Of a DNA stretch of 64,000 bases, positions 26,231 through 34,957 are shown in pieces. Position numbers and translations under genes: made by a program. This stretch comes from Kaistella sp. 97-N-M2 (lineage in GTDB: Bacteria > Bacteroidota > Bacteroidia > Flavobacteriales > Weeksellaceae): the NCBI RefSeq assembly GCF_021513235.1, contig NZ_CP090976.1:1240001-1304000 (forward strand), read 5' to 3'. The first letter of the stretch is position 1; every line of letters starts with the position of its first letter. Under the pieces are notes generated by a model. It worked only from the letters and a program-made list of their open reading frames with translations. It was not told the DNA's origin and did not search any database.

Positions 26231-27451
26231 TTAGCCCAACATGCGCTGCGCTTTTTTTACGCCTTCCGTTAAAATATCGATCTCTCCAAAAGTATTGTAA
26301 ACGGCGAAACTCGCACGCACCGTTCCCGCAATCTTAAAGTATTCCATAATCGGTTGCGTACAATGATGTCCTGTTCTCACGGCAATTCCGAGTTTATCGA
26401 GGATCATTCCAACATCAGAAGCAATTCCGATTCCTTCCAAATTAAAAGAAATTACACCCGTTCGGGCGGCTTTTTCACCGTATATTTTTAAACCTTCAAT
26501 CTGCAGCAGTTTTTTCTGCGCATAATCGAGCAAGGCTTTTTCATGTGTCTGAATATGCTCATGACCAATACTTTCAATAAAATCTACGGCGGCTCCCAAA
26601 GCGATATTTCCACCAACGTTGGGCGTTCCGGCTTCAAATTTAAAAGGCAGATCAGCGTAGGTTGTTTTTTCAAAAGAACACGTCGCGATCATCTCGCCAC
26701 CACCGTGAAAAGGCTGGATTTTCCGTAGAATTTCTTCCTTGCCGTACAGAATTCCGGTTCCCATCGGCGCGTACATTTTATGTCCGGAGAAGACAAAAAA
26801 GTCACAATCCATCTGTTGAACATCGATCTTAAAATGCGGCACCGACTGTGCGCCATCAATAACGATGATCGCATCGGATTTCGCGCGTGTTTTTGCGATA
26901 ATTTCTTCGATGGGATTGATGACTCCCAAAGCGTTGGAAACCTGATTTAGGGAGATGATTTTGGTTTTTTCGCTTAAATTTTCATCTAAAAAATCCAGCT
27001 GAAGAACTCCGTTTTCGTCCATCGGAATCACTTTCAGTTTGGCGCCGGTTCTTTCGCAAAGCATTTGCCACGGAACAATATTCGAGTGGTGCTCCAGATA
27101 AGAAATTAGGATCTCATCGTTCTCCTGGATCATTGTAGTTAACGAAAAGGCGATAAGGTTGATCCCTTCCGTCGTTCCTTTCGTGAAAATAACTTCAAAA
27201 TCATTCTTTGCATTGATGAATTTCTGAATTTTCCGGCGCGAAAGTTCCATTTGTTCCGTCGCCAGCTGACTCAATGTATGAATGCCACGATGAACATTCG
27301 CGTTGATTTCCGAATAATATCGCTCCCAACTTTGTAGAACAGAGATCGGTTTTTGCGACGTAGCCGCATTATCCAGATAAACCAGAGGCTTATTATTTAC
27401 TTTTTGCGTAAGAATAGGAAACTGACTGCGAATATTTTGTAGGTCGAACAT
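26231..27451 (-). CDS. sufS: Cysteine desulfurase SufS
   Basis: This PLP enzyme takes sulfur from cysteine for Fe-S cluster assembly. The 406 residues have the PLP Lys225 in SGHKMYAP, the catalytic Cys363 in RTGHHCTQP, the opening YLDNAATSQKP, and ANVHRGIHTLS, all typical of group II SufS/CsdA enzymes. It lies about 12.5 kb away from sufA-sufB-sufC-sufD and on the opposite strand, so it is transcribed separately. Confidence 0.95.
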   Translation of the reverse strand: MFDLQNIRSQFPILTQKVNNKPLVYLDNAATSQKPISVLQSWERYYSEINANVHRGIHTLSQLATEQMELSRRKIQKFINAKNDFEVIFTKGTTEGINLIAFSLTTMIQENDEILISYLEHHSNIVPWQMLCERTGAKLKVIPMDENGVLQLDFLDENLSEKTKIISLNQVSNALGVINPIEEIIAKTRAKSDAIIVIDGAQSVPHFKIDVQQMDCDFFVFSGHKMYAPMGTGILYGKEEILRKIQPFHGGGEMIATCSFEKTTYADLPFKFEAGTPNVGGNIALGAAVDFIESIGHEHIQTHEKALLDYAQKKLLQIEGLKIYGEKAARTGVISFNLEGIGIASDVGMILDKLGIAVRTGHHCTQPIMEYFKIAGTVRASFAVYNTFGEIDILTEGVKKAQRMLG

Positions 27452-27471
27452 GTTGCTTATTTAGAATCCTT

Positions 27472-27479
27472 CAAATTTA
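27472..27479 (-). promoter_or_regulatory. -7 promoter element of sufS
   Basis: TAAATTTG on the - strand, 20 nt before the ATG; no clear -33 box. Confidence 0.5.
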
Positions 27480-27510
27480 CGGAAATTAAATTTGAATATT
27501 TTGCAGAAAA

Positions 27511-28650
27511 TTATCGAAAACTTTTCACCACTTCATTCACCAGAAATGCAACCTGTTGCGGCCGGCCTTTCGCATCTTTGGGTTGATCTTTGTAAGTTCC
27601 GGTGCGTACGATAACCATCTCCTGTTCCGGAATAACAATAATGTATTGTCCGTATAAACCCCAAAAATAATAATGTTTAACGGGCGCGTCGTAGTTAATC
27701 CAAAGACCCATTCCGTAAGCGCCGCCGCTAAGTTTGGTTGGTGTTCGCATTTGTTTCAGAAAATTCATATTGAGAACCTGGTCTTCGCCAACTTTTCCAT
27801 CATTTAAAAAAAGCTGACCCAATTTCGCAAAATCCCGTGCACTGGAATTGATGCAGCAAAACGTTTTTTCCATGCCGAAATCATCGGTGTTCCAATCTGC
27901 ATTTTGCGTCATGCCCAAAGGTTGCCACAATTTTTCGGAGGCATACTGCGCAAGGGTTCTGTTCATCGATTTTCTGAGGGCAAATCCCAAAAGTTGAGTG
28001 GCTCCCGACTGATACTCGAATTTTGTGCCCGGCTCATTTTTGAAACCGCGCAGAAGAACAGCTTCTTCCAAAGATTTCCCGTAGTACGCTTTGGCATTTT
28101 GGAGGAACGGATTTTTATAATCTTCGTTCCAGTTGAGCCCGGCTTCCATTTTTGCCAGATCACCGATGGTTAAATGATTACCGAATTCCACATTTGAATA
28201 ATTTTCAAAAAAATCCGCATATTTCTGGCTTAAACTTTTGATTTTCTTTTCTTCAATCGCTTTCCCCAAAAGCATTACGGTAACCGCTTTCGCCATGGAA
28301 AATGAATTCGTTTTAGAATCCTGGGTGTAGCCATTCCAGTATTCTTCGTGCAATAACTTGCCCTTCCTGATAATTAAAAAAGAGGCTGTATTCGATTGTT
28401 TCAGGTCTTCAACTACCCCTTTCGGCAAAGGATTTTTATTGTACAACGAATCGAGCTCCCACGGAACTGCTTTTCCTTTCGCGATTACGTGCGATTTGAA
28501 ATGGATGCCGTCGTCGATCGTGGAGCCGCTTTCTCCGCGGAAATAGGTTTGCCGGATTCCGCGAAAAAGATAATCGTAGCCAAAGGCGTAGGTGAGCGCA
28601 ATAAGCACGGCAAGGGAAAGCAAAACACCCTGAATCGTTTTTTTTATCAT
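27511..28650 (-). CDS. Beta-lactamase family serine hydrolase
   Basis: This 379-residue protein of the class C beta-lactamase/esterase (PBP-like) superfamily is anchored by an N-terminal membrane segment (about residues 8-24). The nucleophile motif is SMAK (Ser118-Lys121), followed by the family's YQSG segment and a late GGAYGMGLW motif. It could be a peptidase, esterase or amidase; beta-lactamase activity is not implied. Its active domain is probably periplasmic. It has its own promoter. Confidence 0.88.
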   Translation of the reverse strand: MIKKTIQGVLLSLAVLIALTYAFGYDYLFRGIRQTYFRGESGSTIDDGIHFKSHVIAKGKAVPWELDSLYNKNPLPKGVVEDLKQSNTASFLIIRKGKLLHEEYWNGYTQDSKTNSFSMAKAVTVMLLGKAIEEKKIKSLSQKYADFFENYSNVEFGNHLTIGDLAKMEAGLNWNEDYKNPFLQNAKAYYGKSLEEAVLLRGFKNEPGTKFEYQSGATQLLGFALRKSMNRTLAQYASEKLWQPLGMTQNADWNTDDFGMEKTFCCINSSARDFAKLGQLFLNDGKVGEDQVLNMNFLKQMRTPTKLSGGAYGMGLWINYDAPVKHYYFWGLYGQYIIVIPEQEMVIVRTGTYKDQPKDAKGRPQQVAFLVNEVVKSFR

Positions 28651-28666
28651 ACCAAAAGTCTGGCTA

Positions 28667-28695
28667 CAAAATTAGGACTTAAAATCTTAATCAAA
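28667..28695 (-). promoter_or_regulatory. Promoter of the serine hydrolase gene
   Basis: TTTG, a 17-bp spacer and TAATTTTG on the - strand, with a leader of about 13 nt. Confidence 0.7.
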
Positions 28696-28784
28696 TTTTT
28701 CTAAAAACAGAAGCAATCGTTTGGTCTTTCACGAGAAAAGTTCCGAATGGCTCCGGAACTTTTAATAAAAATATTTTTGCAATC

Positions 28785-30326
28785 TTAAATCTTCGAAAGC
28801 AGGTTTCGGAAATTGGTCTTCTCATCGATGATTCTTCGCAAATCTGCGACAGCAACTCTTTCCTGTTTCATCGTATCTCTGTCACGCAGAGTCACCGTGT
28901 CGTCGGTCAAAGTATCGTGGTCCACCGTAATACAGAACGGTGTTCCGATGGCGTCCTGACGTCTGTAACGTTTCCCGATGCTGTCTTTATCTTCGTAAAT
29001 CATATTGAAATCATATTTCAGTTCGTTGAAGATCTTTTCGCCGTATTCGCCTAGACCGTCTTTTTTCATTAAAGGTAAAATCGCCGCTTTCACGGGAGCT
29101 AAAGCCGGCGGAAGAGAAAGAACTGTTCTTTCTGAACCGTCTTCTAAAATTTCATCTTTCAAACAATTTGAAAAAATTGCGAGGAATAATCGGTCCAAAC
29201 CAACCGAAGTTTCCACGACATAAGGAACATAGTTTTCATTTCTTTCGGCATCAAAATACTGGAGTTTACGGCCGGAATGTTTTTCGTGCGCGCTCAGATC
29301 GAAATCGGTTCGGGAGTGAATACCTTCCAGTTCTTTAAATCCAAACGGAAATTTGAACTCGATATCTGCCGCAGCATTTGCGTAATGTGCGAGTTTTTCG
29401 TGATCGTGGAATTTATAGTTTTCAGCACCTAAACCTAAAGCCAAATGCCAGTTTAAGCGTTTCTCTTTCCACATTTCATAGAAACCTATTTCTGTTCCCG
29501 GCGGTACAAAAAACTGCATTTCCATTTGTTCAAATTCACGCATTCTGAAAATAAACTGCCGCGCAACAATCTCATTTCGAAAGGCTTTTCCGATCTGGGC
29601 AATTCCGAAAGGCAATTTAAGGCGGGAAGTTTTCTGAACGTTCAAAAAGTTTACAAAAATTCCCTGCGCCGTTTCCGGTCTTAAATATAAATCCGTCGCA
29701 GAATCTGCAGAAGCGCCGAGTTTCGTTCCGAACATCAAGTTGAACTGACGGACATCGGTCCAGTTTTTCGAACCCGTGTCAGGATCCGCAATTTCCAGTT
29801 CTTCAATCAAGGCTTTCACATCGGCAAGATCTTCAGATTCTAAAGATTTCGCCATTCTGGAAAGGATGGTTTTTTGCTTTTCACGGTATTCTAAAACGCG
29901 TGGGTTCGTGCTCTCAAATTCATTTTTATCGAAAGCCTCGCCGAATCTTTTGGCGGCTTTATCGATTTCTTTTTGCGCTTTCTCTTCTAATTTGGCACAG
30001 TAATCTTCCAGCAAAACATCGGCTCTGAAACGTTTTTTTGAATCTTTGTTATCAATTAAAGGATCATTAAAGGCGTCGACGTGACCAGAAGCTTTCCAAA
30101 TGGTCGGATGCATAAAAATTGCGGAATCGATGCCCACAATGTTGTCGTTCAGCTGCACCATTGCTTTCCACCAATATTGTTTGATGTTGTTTTTCAGTTC
30201 CGCCCCATTTTGTCCATAATCGTAAATCGCGGAAAGACCGTCGTAAATTTCACTGGAAGGAAAAATAAAACCATATTCTTTTGCGTGCGAGATCAATTTT
30301 TTGAAAACATCTTCCTGTTTTGCCAT
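28785..30326 (-). CDS. glyS: Glycine--tRNA ligase (dimeric alpha2 type)
   Basis: This 513-residue class II aminoacyl-tRNA synthetase charges tRNA-Gly. The start KLISHAKEYGFIFPSSEIYDG, motif 2 with FRNEIVARQFIFRMREFEQME, and the C-terminal anticodon-binding domain (ILPLMKKDGLGEYGEKI) are all present. The ATG at 30326 was chosen because MAKQEDVF opens the family sequence; the longer frame runs through the promoter and a repeat. Confidence 0.97.
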   Translation of the reverse strand: MAKQEDVFKKLISHAKEYGFIFPSSEIYDGLSAIYDYGQNGAELKNNIKQYWWKAMVQLNDNIVGIDSAIFMHPTIWKASGHVDAFNDPLIDNKDSKKRFRADVLLEDYCAKLEEKAQKEIDKAAKRFGEAFDKNEFESTNPRVLEYREKQKTILSRMAKSLESEDLADVKALIEELEIADPDTGSKNWTDVRQFNLMFGTKLGASADSATDLYLRPETAQGIFVNFLNVQKTSRLKLPFGIAQIGKAFRNEIVARQFIFRMREFEQMEMQFFVPPGTEIGFYEMWKEKRLNWHLALGLGAENYKFHDHEKLAHYANAAADIEFKFPFGFKELEGIHSRTDFDLSAHEKHSGRKLQYFDAERNENYVPYVVETSVGLDRLFLAIFSNCLKDEILEDGSERTVLSLPPALAPVKAAILPLMKKDGLGEYGEKIFNELKYDFNMIYEDKDSIGKRYRRQDAIGTPFCITVDHDTLTDDTVTLRDRDTMKQERVAVADLRRIIDEKTNFRNLLSKI

Positions 30327-30343
30327 CGTTGTTAGAATTTGTG

Positions 30344-30351
30344 CAAAAATA
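30344..30351 (-). promoter_or_regulatory. -7 promoter element of glyS
   Basis: TATTTTTG on the - strand, 17 nt before the ATG. No clear -33 box. Confidence 0.5.
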
Positions 30352-30372
30352 GGGAAATTTATTGTATTTTTT

Positions 30373-30479
30373 TGGAGCCGGGAACCTGCTCTACACTCTA
30401 TCTTTTTTATTTTTTGCCGCACTTTTCCCGCACCGAAAAATAAAAAAGGATGCCGTTTCGATCAGGGCTATTGGGCTCT
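30373..30479. repeat. Intergenic palindromic repeat, copy 3
   Basis: A long imperfect palindrome in the glyS-pyrD gap: an AT-rich stem (30400-30415 with 30435-30451) around a CCGC-rich loop, with outer arms GAGCC and GGGCTC. The series CTCTATCTTTT ... GGATGCC ... GATC..GGGCT recurs in inverse orientation in copy 5. Confidence 0.6.
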
Positions 30480-30511
30480 CTTTTTAAAATAAAAGTATCG
30501 TTATAATTCAG

Positions 30512-30519
30512 TAAATTTG
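30512..30519 (+). promoter_or_regulatory. -7 promoter element of pyrD
   Basis: TAAATTTG, 15 nt before the ATG at 30535. The TTG at 30517 is part of it, which argues against that triplet as the start codon. Confidence 0.55.
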
Positions 30520-30534
30520 TCAAACTTTTCTTTC

Positions 30535-31545
30535 ATGTACAAATCCCTAATTCGCCCGATTCTTTTCAACTTCGATCCGGAAGAAGTTCATTATTTTACT
30601 TTTTCTGTTCTGAAGAAATTTCCTTTTTTAGCAAAAATTTTTCTTCCAAAACCGATTGTAGACAAAAGACTGGAACGTGAAGTTTTTGGCTTGAAATTTA
30701 AAAATCCCGTCGGTTTAGCCGCAGGTTTTGATAAAGATGCGAAAATGTTCCACGAACTTTCCGATTTGGGATTTGGCTTTATCGAAATCGGAACTTTAAC
30801 GCCGAAAGGGCAGGAAGGAAATCCGAAGAAAAGACTCTTCCGTTTGAAAGAAGATGCTGCCATCGTCAACCGGATGGGGTTCAATAATGGCGGCGTAGAC
30901 GCAGCTGTTGAAAGATTGAAGAAAAATAAAAATGTTCTGATCGGCGGAAACATCGGAAAAAATAAAGCGACGGCCAACGAAGAAGCGGTCAACGATTACA
31001 TCATCTGTTTCGAAAAATTATTTCCGGTGGTGGATTATTTTGTGGTGAATGTAAGTTCGCCAAACACGCCCAATCTTCGCGAACTTCAGGATAAAGAACC
31101 TTTAACCAGACTTTTGGGAACGCTTCAGGAACTCAATTCAAAAAAAGAAAAGCCAAAACCCATTCTTTTAAAAATTGCACCAGATTTAAGCGATGATCAA
31201 CTTTTGGATATTATTGATATTGTGAAAGAAACTCAGATCGCAGGCGTAATCGCAACAAATACCACGCTTTCACGCGAAAATTTAACTTCCGAAAACAAAA
31301 AAGAAACGGGTGGACTTTCGGGGAAACCTTTAGCAAAACGTTCCACAGAAGTCATCCGATTTCTCTTCGAAAAAAGTGGAAAAGCTTTTCCTATTATCGG
31401 GGTAGGCGGAATTCATTCAGCAGAAGACGCTTTGGAAAAACTTGATGCCGGCGCAAGTCTGGTGCAATTGTACACGGGATTTATTTATGAAGGTCCGGCG
31501 CTGATTCGGGAAATTAACAGGAAATTACTTAAAAATTATAGCTGA
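30535..31545 (+). CDS. pyrD: Dihydroorotate dehydrogenase (quinone), class 2
   Basis: This FMN enzyme oxidises dihydroorotate to orotate in pyrimidine synthesis and passes electrons to the quinone pool at the inner membrane. The 336 residues include the N-terminal membrane-association helices ([16 protein letters not shown]), [15 protein letters not shown], and the class 2 catalytic Ser in [11 protein letters not shown]. The C-terminal FMN-phosphate site shows [12 protein letters not shown] and [13 protein letters not shown]. Its last 17 bp overlap the 3' end of the convergent next gene. Confidence 0.97.
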   Translation: MYKSLIRPILFNFDPEEVHYFTFSVLKKFPFLAKIFLPKPIVDKRLEREVFGLKFKNPVGLAAGFDKDAKMFHELSDLGFGFIEIGTLTPKGQEGNPKKRLFRLKEDAAIVNRMGFNNGGVDAAVERLKKNKNVLIGGNIGKNKATANEEAVNDYIICFEKLFPVVDYFVVNVSSPNTPNLRELQDKEPLTRLLGTLQELNSKKEKPKPILLKIAPDLSDDQLLDIIDIVKETQIAGVIATNTTLSRENLTSENKKETGGLSGKPLAKRSTEVIRFLFEKSGKAFPIIGVGGIHSAEDALEKLDAGASLVQLYTGFIYEGPALIREINRKLLKNYS

Positions 31546-32032
31546 GCGCACAACCAGTCCCCGTCCAGTCGAATTGATAAAAGTTTTGAGATTTTGGGGC
31601 AAAAGTATTCTCCGTTTTTACGCCTTTCTTCACTTTATTGCTTCCGATAATTGCAAGTGGAACCGCGACTGCAACTAAGCCGATTCCGAATCCCACGTAG
31701 GTCCAGCCGGGGTTTTTGATTTCACTTTTTATATACTGCCCAGTATAGGGATCAAAAAATCCGCTCGATTTTTTGTGGGAAAGTGCGCTTGGAAGCCCTG
31801 CACCTACCAATAAGCCACCGGCAAAACCTAAAATATTTCCCGCAGTTTGGTACCCGCGACCTTCTTTAATATACGCTTTCGAAACAGGATTTTGAAACTG
31901 TGTTTTATATTCGGACATTTTATATTCTACGCCATTTTTTACAAATTTTCTGCCGCTTTTCGACAAAGTTATTTCCTGGGAAAAAGAGACGCAAAACAAT
32001 AATAACGTCAATAAAATAGAGATTTTTTTCAT
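31529..32032 (-). CDS. Secreted/membrane hypothetical protein
   Basis: This 167-residue protein has a signal peptide ([19 protein letters not shown]) and two later hydrophobic, glycine-rich stretches ([17 protein letters not shown] and [19 protein letters not shown]) that look like membrane helices. The ending [14 protein letters not shown] resembles a beta-strand C-terminus. It is not recognised and no function is assigned. It overlaps pyrD convergently by 17 bp and lies 26 bp downstream of the DUF445 gene, so they may be co-transcribed. Confidence 0.75.
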   Translation of the reverse strand: MKKISILLTLLLFCVSFSQEITLSKSGRKFVKNGVEYKMSEYKTQFQNPVSKAYIKEGRGYQTAGNILGFAGGLLVGAGLPSALSHKKSSGFFDPYTGQYIKSEIKNPGWTYVGFGIGLVAVAVPLAIIGSNKVKKGVKTENTFAPKSQNFYQFDWTGTGCALSYNF

Positions 32033-32058
32033 AATTTTTTTGGAAAGATATTAAAATT

Positions 32059-33303
32059 TTAGATAAAGAAATTGGTAATGGTGTAAATTACCAGGCCTAC
32101 CAGTCCCCCGACAATGGTTCCGTTCACACGGATAAACTGCAAATCCTTACCAACTTCCAGCTCCAGTTTTTCGCTGAGTTCTTTTCCTTCCCAATTTCCC
32201 ACCGTAGAACTGATTAAAGCGCCGAACTGATGCGTGTTTTTGAGAATATATTTATAAGCCGTTACGCGGACCCAATGGTCAATTTTGTTTTGAAATTTCT
32301 CGTCCGTCTTTAAATTGTTCGACAGTTCCGCCAAATTTTTCTGAATGTATTTTTTGAGGGACGACTGTTCTTCTTCCAGTTCTTTGGACAACGATTTTTT
32401 AATGGAATTCCAAATGTCCGTCGAATACTGCGCAATCTTTTCTTCTTTCAGAACATCATTTTTGATATTCCGAAATTCTTCGGCCCATTTTTCTTCGGTT
32501 TGAATTTCTTTTGAAAATTCATATAATTTCTGCGTGATTTCCGCCCGCAGAGAATGATCTTCGTTCAGTTCCACTTCTTCAAAATATTTGGAAAGCCCTT
32601 TTGTAATTTTGTCCGCGATGCCATCATCCACAAATTTCGGAACAAGGAAAAAACTTTCACTTTTTACGCGCTCTTTCACGAGTTGCTGGTTGTTCAGAAC
32701 ATATTCTTTAATCTGTTTGGAGAGATTCGTAACAAAGCGCTGATGGTCTTTTTTATCTAAAATATATTCGAGTCCGTTGCCGATGATTTCGTTAAACTTC
32801 AGATCATCCGACATTTCTTTGGCCTTTTTCCCGATAAAATTAACGACTTCTGCATCATCCAGTTTATTTAGAATATCCAAAACGATGGTAGAAACTTCTT
32901 TCATTAAATTTTCCTGGTTGCGTTCTTTGGACAGCCAATCGCCCACAAAAGCGGAGATTTTAATTTTTTGAATGTAAGGACGGATGTTTTCCGGGGAAAG
33001 AAAATTTTCCACGACGAAATTCCCCAGATTATCGCCGATTCTTTCTTTGCTGTTTTCAATTAAATTGGTGTGCGGAATTTTTATCCCAAGCGGATAATGA
33101 AAAAGCGCGGTAACGGCAAACCAGTCTGCCAAAGCTCCCACCATGGCGGCTTCGGAAAAAGCCCGGAGGTAACCGATCCAATGCGCGGGATTTTTCTTTT
33201 CTAAAATCGTCATCCCTACAAAAATAAGGGCCATCAGGACAAAAAGTCCCGTGGCAAACATTTTAAAATTCCGTAGCTGAATTTTCTTTTCGTCGTCGTT
33301 CAT
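32059..33303 (-). CDS. DUF445 domain membrane protein
   Basis: This 414-residue protein has the DUF445 plan: two N-terminal membrane helices (about residues 14-35 and 43-70, with AFSEAAMVGALADWFAVTALF as the family hallmark), a long charged helical region predicted to form coiled coils, and a C-terminal membrane helix (GGLVGLVIYTITNFF). The function is unknown; related proteins are envelope-associated. It starts MNDDEKKIQLRNFKM. Confidence 0.9.
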   Translation of the reverse strand: MNDDEKKIQLRNFKMFATGLFVLMALIFVGMTILEKKNPAHWIGYLRAFSEAAMVGALADWFAVTALFHYPLGIKIPHTNLIENSKERIGDNLGNFVVENFLSPENIRPYIQKIKISAFVGDWLSKERNQENLMKEVSTIVLDILNKLDDAEVVNFIGKKAKEMSDDLKFNEIIGNGLEYILDKKDHQRFVTNLSKQIKEYVLNNQQLVKERVKSESFFLVPKFVDDGIADKITKGLSKYFEEVELNEDHSLRAEITQKLYEFSKEIQTEEKWAEEFRNIKNDVLKEEKIAQYSTDIWNSIKKSLSKELEEEQSSLKKYIQKNLAELSNNLKTDEKFQNKIDHWVRVTAYKYILKNTHQFGALISSTVGNWEGKELSEKLELEVGKDLQFIRVNGTIVGGLVGLVIYTITNFFI

Positions 33304-33497
33304 CTGTTCTGTATTGAGGCTTTCAATTTTGTCGCGGTTAAATTACAAAAAAGTTACACGTTAATATCGGGGCGTGGCAAACCTTTTGTTGCTAAAACTC
33401 GTATTTTATGTTGTATTCCTTTTCTTAAAGGCGAAAAATTTCAATTCTAATTTTTCATCAATACGATTCTCAAGATACAATTTAATATAAAAATTTT

Positions 33498-34058
33498 ATG
33501 AAAGCAATCCTCTTTATATTCTTCTGCCTTTCAATGCAGATGTGTTCCCAAGTTAAACAAGCCGAAAAATCTAACTCCATAAAAAATTCAACCTCAATGG
33601 AAAATTCAAGTACTAAAAAAGAAAATCCTTATTATTCCCGCACAGACCGCACGAAACTAAATGTTCCGAATTCCGAATGGAAAAAAATATTGGATCACGA
33701 AGTTTATGCGGTAGCGCGTGAAGCCGAAACGGAAAGACCGGGAACCGGTAAATATAACCAGTTTGATGAGTTAGGCGAATATTACTGCGTGGTATGTGGA
33801 AATCACCTTTTCCGCTCAGATTCTAAATTTTCTTCTACCTGCGGTTGGCCAAGTTTTTTCGAAGCAGATAAAGAAGGTGTGTCGTACAAAAGAGATTCGT
33901 CTTACGGCATGGAAAGAACAGAGGTGCTCTGTAAACGTTGCGATTCGCATTTAGGTCACGTCTTTAACGATGGTCCTGCGCCAACCGGAACGCGATTCTG
34001 TATGAATTCTGTCAGCCTCGAATTTGTACCGGATTCGAAAGTGGCAGATGCGAAATAA
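33498..34058 (+). CDS. msrB: Peptide-methionine (R)-S-oxide reductase, exported
   Basis: MsrB repairs methionine-R-sulfoxide in oxidised proteins. The domain (about residues 45-180) has the zinc-binding CVVC and CKRC pairs, the SSTCGWPSFF motif and the catalytic Cys in GTRFCMNS. The N-terminus MKAILFIFFCLSMQMC is a signal peptide, possibly a lipoprotein one (Cys16, not a perfect lipobox), so it should act outside the cytosol. It stands alone on the + strand next to several secreted Cys-rich genes. Confidence 0.94.
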   Translation: MKAILFIFFCLSMQMCSQVKQAEKSNSIKNSTSMENSSTKKENPYYSRTDRTKLNVPNSEWKKILDHEVYAVAREAETERPGTGKYNQFDELGEYYCVVCGNHLFRSDSKFSSTCGWPSFFEADKEGVSYKRDSSYGMERTEVLCKRCDSHLGHVFNDGPAPTGTRFCMNSVSLEFVPDSKVADAK

Positions 34059-34157
34059 TAATTAAATATTTGATCTTGACCAATAGATTTTTTGCTGAAA
34101 ATCTCCACTACTTCTAATTCTGTAATTAGAAACATTAAATTTTTATTCTCTTAGATC

Positions 34158-34340
34158 ATGCTGGAACATTTTTACACCTGTCCCTATTGTTGGGAAGAAA
34201 TTTCTGCTCTTTTAGATCCTTCCGTTTCTCATCAGACGTACATTGAAGATTGCGAAGTTTGTTGCAATCCTATCGAATTGCAGGTCAGCTTTGAAAATGA
34301 AGAATTGGTGGGCTTTGAAGCGCGGGATATCGAACAGTAA
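34158..34340 (+). CDS. CPXCG motif-containing cysteine-rich protein
   Basis: This 60-residue protein has two Cys pairs: CPYC (residues 8-11) and, after EDCEVCCNPI, a second set, which matches the small CPXCG family; these probably bind one zinc. It has no signal peptide. The function is unknown. It follows msrB by 99 bp. Confidence 0.85.
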   Translation: MLEHFYTCPYCWEEISALLDPSVSHQTYIEDCEVCCNPIELQVSFENEELVGFEARDIEQ

Positions 34341-34406
34341 ATACCAAAAAACATTTCAATTAAGTAATTCCGAAAGTTGAATTCTTCGGCAATTTTAAAA
34401 ATAAAT

Positions 34407-34434
34407 AAAATGCAGCCCTTAGAAGCTGCATTTT
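34407..34434. terminator. Bidirectional terminator between convergent genes
   Basis: The 10-bp stem AAAATGCAGC/GCTGCATTTT with an 8-nt loop and T-runs on both strands. Confidence 0.85.
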
Positions 34435-34458
34435 TTATGATCTCTTTTCTGAAAAGCA

Positions 34459-34926
34459 CTAAGTTAACGGCGCTCCAACTTGCAGATCGCAGCGGTGATG
34501 CGGTTCGCCATGCGCCGGGTTTAAGGCGGGCTTCGGTCCGGTTGCCTGAACGGGCAAAGTTGAAGACGTAACCGACGGCGACATCGGACTGGTGTTAAAA
34601 TTGTTAGCCGGCGTCTGCTGCTGAATCGCCTGCGGAGCGGCAGCCTGCTGCGGTGCGCTGTCGATAGGCGCTCCTACCGCGATGTCACACCGGTGAAAAG
34701 GTTCGCCATGCGCGGGATTTAAAGCCGGTTTTACAGCAGAATTATTTTGCGCAACCGAAGTTTCAGGTGTCAAAACTGCCGCATCGGTGGTGGAGGTGCT
34801 GTCTACAGTTGTACTTACAGAATCAGCCGTTGGCGTAACTGAATTGTTTTCCTGTGTTGTCAAAGATTTTTTTTCGCACGACATCATGAGTGCTGCGCTC
34901 GCTATCAATAAGGGTATTATTTTCAT
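34459..34926 (-). CDS. Lipoprotein with twin NPAHGEP..HRCD motifs
   Basis: This 155-residue lipoprotein has a clear lipobox (LMMSC, Cys17), then a Ser/Thr/Ala-rich disordered chain interrupted by two copies of the same 23-residue motif, KPALNPAHGEPFHRCDIAVG and a near-identical copy (residues 66-88 and 132-154). Each contains two His and one Cys near an acidic residue, which suggests metal or thiol chemistry. I have no certain assignment; I recall a similar motif in flavobacterial proteins. It lies 32 bp after the HMA-TonB receptor gene and has a TATTTTTG promoter element in the gap. Confidence 0.75.
   Translation of the reverse strand: MKIIPLLIASAALMMSCEKKSLTTQENNSVTPTADSVSTTVDSTSTTDAAVLTPETSVAQNNSAVKPALNPAHGEPFHRCDIAVGAPIDSAPQQAAAPQAIQQQTPANNFNTSPMSPSVTSSTLPVQATGPKPALNPAHGEPHHRCDLQVGAPLT
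34465..34533 (-). repeat. NPAHGEP motif repeat, copy 2
   Basis: The second copy of the 23-codon direct repeat (residues 132-154). DNA and protein are closely similar to copy 1. Confidence 0.8.
34663..34731 (-). repeat. NPAHGEP motif repeat, copy 1
   Basis: The first copy of the 23-codon direct repeat (residues 66-88), with His72 or so, His78, Cys80. Confidence 0.8.
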
Positions 34927-34939
34927 TTTCTACTTTTTT

Positions 34940-34947
34940 CAAAAATA
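34940..34947 (-). promoter_or_regulatory. -7 promoter element of the NPAHGEP lipoprotein gene
   Basis: TATTTTTG on the - strand in the 32-bp gap after the TonB receptor stop, 13 nt before the ATG. Confidence 0.45.
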
Positions 34948-34957
34948 AGAAATTTTA

